A stretch of DNA of 64,000 nt from Bacteroidaceae bacterium (GTDB lineage: Bacteria > Bacteroidota > Bacteroidia > Bacteroidales > Bacteroidaceae), in NCBI GenBank assembly GCA_017649485.1, contig JAGCGS010000042.1, positions 62,001 through 126,000 on the forward strand, written 5' to 3'. The notes beneath the pieces are model-generated. The model made no database searches. It worked only from the letters and a program-made list of their open reading frames with translations, and was not told where the DNA came from. This document shows positions 59,035 to 64,000 of this stretch, in pieces; position 1 is the first letter of the stretch, and each line of letters begins with the position of its first letter. The position numbers and the translations under genes are program-made.

Positions 59035-60279
59035 TTATTCCACTTTTTCCAGGATAAACCAATTGCCGATCCAGCTGCTGAGTATCCAGGTAGTCCAAGC
59101 ATAGCATAGCATCCGTTCTTCGGTGAGTTCAAAAACTTTCATACGATAGTCTATAGCCATACCGCCCTCGTCTTTCCTGCCTGTGTCAAGTTTGATGATG
59201 TTGCCCTCAATGGAGAAGGTTCCAGGTGTGGTAATCAGCCAATTGCCACTCATAATGCTGTCAGCCCTGAATGTAATGGCCTCGTCTTTCTCATAGTCCC
59301 ACCAATCTTCCCCGTAGCCATACGACTTCACTTTCCAAGTGCCTATCAGCAAATTGCGGTTGGCATTCACATCCAGTTCTTCATAGACTTTCATGTCGCT
59401 TCCCGTCATCAAGGCAATAGCTTGCAGCACTTCTGCACTTGTAGTAATATATGGGTCCCAATTTTTAACATAATTCTGCAGGAACGCCTTCACTGAATCA
59501 TCGCTGAAATATCCAATCTTCAGCAGGGTCTTCGCCAAAGGCAGGAGTGTCAACCCAATATCATACGGACTGAGACCAAACACAAGCGGATAGTGCTGTT
59601 CTTTGGTATAATATTTGAACTCTAAAGCCTTATAGAGCTCTACCAGCTGTTTATCTGTAAACTGGTTAAAGAACTTGTCATTCTCTATCATCAGTTCCAA
59701 GAAGCCCCAGATGTGATAGACGTTTTTATTAGAATCTTCAATAGAGCCGCTGTAATGGTTCGGATAATTCAGGCTGTTATAGGCAATTGCCAGCTCCCAG
59801 CCCGCATCGGGACGTTTGGTCAGCTCCTGGAAAGCATTGTTCTGAGCAATCAGGCGTTCGATGAAATGCCTGTGATATTCCTCTCCATGCATATAATAAA
59901 GTGCCATGGGATGCTCTATACAAGTCTCCACCAAAGCCCGGGTAGTCATCTTCATAACCAAATCCTGAGGTACCTGTGTTTTGGCAAGGTTTTCTTCCAA
60001 TGGAGCCAAAGCGTTCCAGCCCGAACCGTAGCCAGGCTTGTTGGGATAATTATATACCTCATCCACCTCATACTGCCCACTGGTATCAATGGCATCCACG
60101 CTGGCATCAAAAGGAACGGAAGCGGTGGCAATTTGAACTCCTGCCCTTCCATTAAGCAAGTCAGTCAAAGCCACATCCTCTCTTGGTTCTACCGGGCAGA
60201 TTGCCAAGTATGGTTCATCCTCTCTTTCCGAGCAAGCCACCAACAAAGGCAAAGTCAAAAGTAATAAGTAGTTTTTCAT
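59035..60279 (-). CDS. Two-domain lipoprotein with C-terminal lipocalin-like domain
   Basis: The 414-residue protein has the signal MKNYLLLLTLPLLVACS. Residues about 60-300 form an alpha-helical domain I do not recognise (TTRALVETCIEHPMALYYM, AIAYNSLNYPN, FFNQFTDKQLVELYKALE). Residues about 308-414 are lipocalin-like (LLIGTWKVKSYGY, FSIEGNIIKLD, NWFILEKVE), parallel to the flanking genes. It lies 13 bases after the first lipoprotein gene in the sigma-factor operon. Confidence 0.8.
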   Translation of the reverse strand: MKNYLLLLTLPLLVACSEREDEPYLAICPVEPREDVALTDLLNGRAGVQIATASVPFDASVDAIDTSGQYEVDEVYNYPNKPGYGSGWNALAPLEENLAKTQVPQDLVMKMTTRALVETCIEHPMALYYMHGEEYHRHFIERLIAQNNAFQELTKRPDAGWELAIAYNSLNYPNHYSGSIEDSNKNVYHIWGFLELMIENDKFFNQFTDKQLVELYKALEFKYYTKEQHYPLVFGLSPYDIGLTLLPLAKTLLKIGYFSDDSVKAFLQNYVKNWDPYITTSAEVLQAIALMTGSDMKVYEELDVNANRNLLIGTWKVKSYGYGEDWWDYEKDEAITFRADSIMSGNWLITTPGTFSIEGNIIKLDTGRKDEGGMAIDYRMKVFELTEERMLCYAWTTWILSSWIGNWFILEKVE

Positions 60280-60292
60280 ATGTGTATTGTTT

Positions 60293-60832
60293 TTATTGTA
60301 TTTTCTGCATCCAAAGTTTTATAGTCTCCTCTTCCCCTTCCAAAGGTCCTCCCATGTAGATCAGCTCCATAGTGTAGAGCTTCAAGTCTAAGATAGTGAT
60401 GATAGCATATACTTGCGTACTTCCGCTGGCAAACATGATGACGTTATTGTTAGCAATATAATAGGTATCGTCGGGGAAATAGGTGCCATCACCATCCATT
60501 GTACCATCTTCCTTGAAGTTTGCCCAAGGAGTCTTACCCTGTGTCTCTTCATCCCAGGCTTTCGTCTCATCACCATGACCTACAACCACCCAGGTACCCA
60601 AGAACTGGGTAGCACCTGTTGTTAAGGCACCATTGGCAGTAGCACCCTGTAAGGAGGCTGTAGCTATACCAGCAGGTTTTAAAGTATTCGTCCCCCCATC
60701 ATGCTCAGCAGCCATGCCATTCAACTCTGGGGCTTTAGCATTTCTGAAAGCCTCCACAGAACCCCACTCGTCTTCATGCTCACAAGCGGTCAGCAGAAAC
60801 AGAGATATTAGTAAACCAATTACATTTTTCAT
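60293..60832 (-). CDS. Lipocalin-like lipoprotein (first of three)
   Basis: The 179-residue protein has a lipobox (LFLLTACE, Cys17), a Gly/Ala/Thr-rich spacer and a lipocalin-like domain (FLGTWVVVGHGDE, ANFKEDGTMDGDGTY, YIANNNVIMF, IKLWMQKI). It starts 14 bases after the stop of the anti-sigma/barrel protein, so it is probably part of that operon. It may be a target or an input of that signalling pair. Confidence 0.78.
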   Translation of the reverse strand: MKNVIGLLISLFLLTACEHEDEWGSVEAFRNAKAPELNGMAAEHDGGTNTLKPAGIATASLQGATANGALTTGATQFLGTWVVVGHGDETKAWDEETQGKTPWANFKEDGTMDGDGTYFPDDTYYIANNNVIMFASGSTQVYAIITILDLKLYTMELIYMGGPLEGEEETIKLWMQKIQ

Positions 60833-60846
60833 ATTGCATTCTTATA

Positions 60847-62292
60847 TTATTCATTAATATTGAACCGAATACCCATATTCAGATTGAAGTTTACAGGCTT
60901 CTCCTGATAAATGACTGGCAAACTGCTCTTGTTGTCGAAATAATAGCCCACACCTGGCTCAGCATAGATGCTCAGCAGGTGGTTAACATTAAACTGCACA
61001 CCTCCGCTCCCCACGAAAGAGAACTGCCAAGGTTTTTCTTTCACATTCACCCGTTCAACCTTGTCTGTAAGATTGGAAGTCTGGCTCTTCGTAGTTTGGG
61101 TACCCTTGACAAGTTTCTCCACCTCACCTCCTGCAGTAAGATAGAAGTTGAACTTTCCAGGACTCCACAAAGAATAAGACAAAGCCACAGGAACACCCAC
61201 GAAGTGCAACTTCTGCTCTCCCTGAATCTGGCTGTTCTCAATCTGCTTGATCACATCGGAGGAATGATAGCTGTAGTCAATGCCCGTCTGGATGCTCCAT
61301 CTGTCATTGAGGTGATAGCGGACCGACAAGCCCACCTTGACTGGCTGACGATGATGGGCATCGACATACATACTATGCAATTCCTTGTTGACAAACACAA
61401 TACTGTTGTTCTGCGAACGTGTATTAGCTATATCTAAGTTGTTGTATTTGCTTGAAATACCTTGTTTTGGTGTAGCCTCAACCTGACTATCGCTTGCATC
61501 CACATTGTTCACACCTACATGGTCTTCAAAATAGGCCTGATCAGCATTTGTCAAAGCATTGGCATAAGCAAGGAACTTATAGGTTGGAGAACTCAGGCTT
61601 TGCATACCTGCGATATTGGCACCTACTTCCCACCTACTTCCCCTACTCTTGGGTCTATGCCTATAATTAGGAGAATAAGGGTTCAAACTCTTTTGCCCAT
61701 CGTCTCGCCCACTCGTCTTTCTATTAGTTGCCGATGGTTCCTGGACAGTTGAAGTAGTGACCTCTGACTGAGCCTGAGCAAGCTCATCTGCTGATATTGT
61801 ATTATCATTAGATGACACTTGCCCCTCAGTCATAACACTTTCAATTTGCTCATCACGCTTAGTCTGTCTATTATCCCCAGCCAGCTCTCTATCTACAAAA
61901 GATTGAGCTACAAGATTATCCTTGGCTACAATAGCCTCAGAGGGAACTATAGGTTCAGATTCAACTTCCTTTTCTTCGTATATATAGTTAGATGTTTGTA
62001 TTGTTTCTGCTGCCTTTCCTATTTCATTCAACTCTTCTGTCCCATTCAGTCCATCATTACCTTGATTTGTCAACAGCAATGCTCCTACTCCTAACAAAAC
62101 TGCCACCGAAGCAGCCGTAGCTGCTCCTCTTATCCACATCGGGATAAGCCTTCCTTTCTTCACAGGTTCCTCAACAGGAACCAGTCCACGACGCTGCATC
62201 TCTCGCTGCACGTCAGCCAACAGACCTTCTGGCGCCGGCTTCTCAAAGTCGTCGAATCGGTCTCGCATGTCTTTCATCCAACGTTCGTTCAT
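60847..62292 (-). CDS. Putative dual-membrane-spanning anti-sigma factor (Dma-like)
   Basis: The 481-residue protein has a cytoplasmic anti-sigma-like N-terminus (1-52; WMKDMRDRFDDFEKPAPEGL). One transmembrane helix (about 54-76) follows, then a long Ser/Thr/Gln/Glu-rich periplasmic stretch (about 77-217) with no cleavage site. The C-terminal outer-membrane beta-barrel (about 218-481) shows GSRWEVGANIAGMQSL, KVGLSVRYHLNDRWSIQTGI and a final VNFNLNMGIRFNINE. It overlaps its sigma factor gene by ATGA. From memory, this matches the Dma anti-sigma family of Bacteroides thetaiotaomicron, which links both membranes and controls vesicle release. Assignment here is by architecture. Confidence 0.82.
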   Translation of the reverse strand: MNERWMKDMRDRFDDFEKPAPEGLLADVQREMQRRGLVPVEEPVKKGRLIPMWIRGAATAASVAVLLGVGALLLTNQGNDGLNGTEELNEIGKAAETIQTSNYIYEEKEVESEPIVPSEAIVAKDNLVAQSFVDRELAGDNRQTKRDEQIESVMTEGQVSSNDNTISADELAQAQSEVTTSTVQEPSATNRKTSGRDDGQKSLNPYSPNYRHRPKSRGSRWEVGANIAGMQSLSSPTYKFLAYANALTNADQAYFEDHVGVNNVDASDSQVEATPKQGISSKYNNLDIANTRSQNNSIVFVNKELHSMYVDAHHRQPVKVGLSVRYHLNDRWSIQTGIDYSYHSSDVIKQIENSQIQGEQKLHFVGVPVALSYSLWSPGKFNFYLTAGGEVEKLVKGTQTTKSQTSNLTDKVERVNVKEKPWQFSFVGSGGVQFNVNHLLSIYAEPGVGYYFDNKSSLPVIYQEKPVNFNLNMGIRFNINE

Positions 62293-62870
62293 CTTAGTTC
62301 CTGTTTTAAAGATTTATACTCATTTATCCTTTTTAATAGTAGCCTCTTAGCTCTCAGTAGTTGCGAGGCAGATGTCTGTTCCTGTATGCCCAACAGATTG
62401 GCTATCTCTTTGTGCCTTTTCCCTTCGATAACATACAGGTTAAATACCGATCGATAACCTGGTGGCAACTCTCTGATCATGTCCCAAAGCACATCGGATG
62501 GTATTTCTGTAATATCCGTGTCTTCTGGTGGTTCTTCCACTTGGTCCTCCACCCTTTCTACATCGAAGACAATCATACCATGCCGTTTTTGTGCTCGCAA
62601 GTGTTGTAACGATTCATTCACCACCACTTGTTTTATCCATGCCTTCAATGAGCCTTCACCTACATAGCTAAAAGTCGATATCTTGGTGAAAATCTTGATG
62701 AAACTTTCCTGAAGCACATCCTTTACATCGTCATCTTCAATGATGTATCTGGAGCAGACACCAGTGAGATAGTCAGCATAGCGTGTATATAGCTCCTCCA
62801 TCGCCAAGACATCGCCTTGGCGCAAAGATTCTGCGAGCTCTTGTTCGCTATGCTTCACTATGCCACCCAT
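62289..62870 (-). CDS. ECF-type RNA polymerase sigma factor
   Basis: The 193-residue protein has sigma region 2 (MEELYTRYADYLTGVCSRYI, DDDVKDVLQESFIKIF, with aromatic -10 contacts in GSLKAWIKQVVVN) and region 4 (LPPGYRSVFNLYVIEGKRHK and EIANLLGIQEQTSASQLLRA). There is no region 1 or 3. It is presumably held inactive by the adjacent anti-sigma protein and directs its own operon plus unknown targets. The start is ATG 62870. A near-consensus -7 box (CATCTTTG on the minus strand) lies about 65 bases upstream. Confidence 0.93.
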   Translation of the reverse strand: MGGIVKHSEQELAESLRQGDVLAMEELYTRYADYLTGVCSRYIIEDDDVKDVLQESFIKIFTKISTFSYVGEGSLKAWIKQVVVNESLQHLRAQKRHGMIVFDVERVEDQVEEPPEDTDITEIPSDVLWDMIRELPPGYRSVFNLYVIEGKRHKEIANLLGIQEQTSASQLLRAKRLLLKRINEYKSLKQELR

Positions 62871-63000
62871 ATAATTATTTCTCTTTCAACTTCATTCAAA
62901 GTCTTCTTTCTTCAGCTCTTTCACCTAATAAATGCCAAAGATGCGAAACATTGCACGAGAACGAGAACTTTTTTTACTAAAAAACGTTAATAACAAAAAA

Positions 63001-63024
63001 GAGGCAACCTAATAAGGCTGCCTC
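63001..63024 (-). terminator. Terminator of the Oar-like receptor gene
   Basis: GAGGCA pairs with TGCCTC and CCT with AGG inside. On the minus strand the hairpin is followed by TTTTTTGTTA. It lies 28 bases past the receptor stop. Confidence 0.85.
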
Positions 63025-63051
63025 CCTATCTCATTTGTTGAGAAAATCAAA

Positions 63052-64000
63052 TTAGTTGAAGTAGTACTTCACACCAAACTGGATTCTCCAAGCCTGAGCC
63101 CAAGCGCGGTTATACTCCCAAGTTTTGGTAGGAGCATCACCATTGGCATCGCGATAGAGTGAGAAGGTTGGCTGGTTAGCCTCATTCTTACCCTCATACT
63201 TCAGGATAGCACCATTGTTGGCAGGAGTCATGATCTTAGCCACACCCCAAGAGGAATGAATCAGGTTACCAATGTTCTCGATATCAGCAGAGAGCTGGAG
63301 CAGATGCTTGGTATTGCCTATGTTCAGTGTAAAGTCATGTGCCCAACGGAAGTCGAACTTATTCACCCAAGGAGAGCGAGCGCTATAAGCCTCAGCATAT
63401 TCACCCTTGTGTTTGCTCAAGTAAGAATCCTGTGCAACGAACTTCCAGAAGTCAGCACGATCCTGCTGAGAAGAAACTGTCATGTTACCGTCCTTGTCGA
63501 ACTTGTCAACAAATACAATCTCATTATCGTTCTTAGGGATATACATCAAGTCACCACTTACACCGTCATTGTTGATGTCGCCATTGTAATAATAGCTATA
63601 GCCAGAAGGAGAATAACCTGTATAGAACAAGGTGAAGTGATCCTTGTGGTAAGTATAGCTTACTGAAGCGATAATACGGTCAGGAATTACATACTGTGAA
63701 TTCTGTACTGTTGCGCGGTTAGGACCATCAATGGTGTAAAGACCAGACCATGCTGAAGAAGCGTTTGAACCTGGCATACCAGAAACTTCTTTCATTACAG
63801 TATGGGTATAAGAAGCCATGATGTTCAAGTTCTCGATAGGAGTGGCATTCACAGTCAGGTTAGCAGTCCATCCATAACCCTTGTGGGTATTGGTCAACAT
63901 GTAAGCTGGTGTCTTCTCATAAGTATAGCTTGCTGGGTAGATCAGTCGGTTATCAGCACCAGAGAAGCGTTCCCATCCAGAGGTGTTGTCCATGATGTTC
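63052..64000 (-). CDS. Oar-like TonB-dependent receptor, C-terminal part (runs off right edge)
   Basis: About 316 C-terminal residues are present and the frame continues past the window edge. Amphipathic strands (HFTLFYTGYSPSGYSYYY, FTLNIGNTKHLLQLSADIEN), the block GDINNDGVSGDLMYIPKN and a terminal aromatic strand IQFGVKYYFN are typical of Oar-like outer-membrane receptors with an N-terminal carboxypeptidase-regulatory domain. The apparent ATG at 63993 is internal, not the true start. The substrate is unknown. The stop is at 63052. Confidence 0.88.
   Translation of the reverse strand, partial: NIMDNTSGWERFSGADNRLIYPASYTYEKTPAYMLTNTHKGYGWTANLTVNATPIENLNIMASYTHTVMKEVSGMPGSNASSAWSGLYTIDGPNRATVQNSQYVIPDRIIASVSYTYHKDHFTLFYTGYSPSGYSYYYNGDINNDGVSGDLMYIPKNDNEIVFVDKFDKDGNMTVSSQQDRADFWKFVAQDSYLSKHKGEYAEAYSARSPWVNKFDFRWAHDFTLNIGNTKHLLQLSADIENIGNLIHSSWGVAKIMTPANNGAILKYEGKNEANQPTFSLYRDANGDAPTKTWEYNRAWAQAWRIQFGVKYYFN

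Noticed and set aside
63993..63993. ATG at 63993 as start of the receptor
   Set aside because: The frame continues upstream past the window edge and the residues are mid-barrel, so this is an internal methionine.

Overview
This is a stretch of a Bacteroidales chromosome, most likely Prevotellaceae (Prevotella/Segatella type). The evidence is the many promoters with the Bacteroidetes layout (-33 TTTG, 19-21 bp, -7 TAnnTTTG), the near absence of Shine-Dalgarno sites, the many Bacteroidetes-only families (DUF3127, DUF4250, DUF4348, DUF4738, DUF4837, DUF3805), a split UshA, an SDR-type threonine dehydrogenase, and Oar-like TonB-dependent receptors. The assignment below order level is inference. 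There is no rRNA operon, insertion sequence, prophage or CRISPR array. Two tRNA genes are present (Asp-GTC and Ser-TGA).

Layout. 0-5 kb: the 5' part of an outer-membrane receptor, an AraC regulator, a flavodoxin, exonuclease III, and an Lrp regulator divergent from metY. 5.4-10.1 kb: an operon of a split 5'-nucleotidase and a GH3/beta-lactamase-fold fusion. 10.2-11.9 kb: rplS, a DUF3127 protein and a membrane protein. 12-16.9 kb: an operon tdh-DUF4348-murB-MBL hydrolase, divergent from kbl (threonine to glycine). 17-24.2 kb: a long minus-strand operon hisH-hisA-hisF-hisIE-ftsE-lysC-lysA, then an acid phosphatase and its apparently dead paralogue. 24.3-34.6 kb: tRNA-Asp, an acyl-ACP synthetase/ACP/acyltransferase fusion, a hemolysin III family protein, an HD hydrolase, an AT-rich orphan M41-like peptidase next to tRNA-Ser, mutS2, tcdA and a TlpA-like lipoprotein. 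34.6-38.1 kb: hsp20 under a textbook sigma-54 promoter, and two modular surface lipoproteins. 38.4-46.2 kb: a tandem 22-bp repeat, a cytidylate-kinase-like protein, an SLC13 carrier, gmd and fcl (GDP-fucose), and a two-gene amino-acid ABC transporter. 46.3-58.4 kb: a nearly unbroken minus-strand run rlmN, DUF4837, a degenerate pdxA, a sigma-54 activator, lptE, a TPR protein, secG, two MFS carriers, a PqqD-like protein, a DUF3805 protein and an ABC-F ATPase. 58.5-62.9 kb: an ECF sigma factor, a putative dual-membrane-spanning anti-sigma factor and three lipocalin-like lipoproteins. 63-64 kb: the 3' end of an Oar-like receptor.

Most notable for follow-up: (1) the ECF sigma / inner-membrane-to-outer-membrane anti-sigma operon with three paralogous lipoproteins; (2) the sigma-54 promoter of hsp20 with three helically phased upstream sites, and a receiver-less sigma-54 activator in the same window; (3) two enzymes that kept their fold but lost catalytic residues (acid phosphatase paralogue, PdxA); (4) a stand-alone FtsH-protease-like gene beside tRNA-Ser; (5) mirror-image promoters in which one inverted repeat serves two genes; (6) TTGAC(A)A-type intergenic repeats that have become part of coding sequences.

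All calls come from reading the sequence; no database search was run. Start codons were chosen by ATG context and family length, and often differ from the longest open frame.
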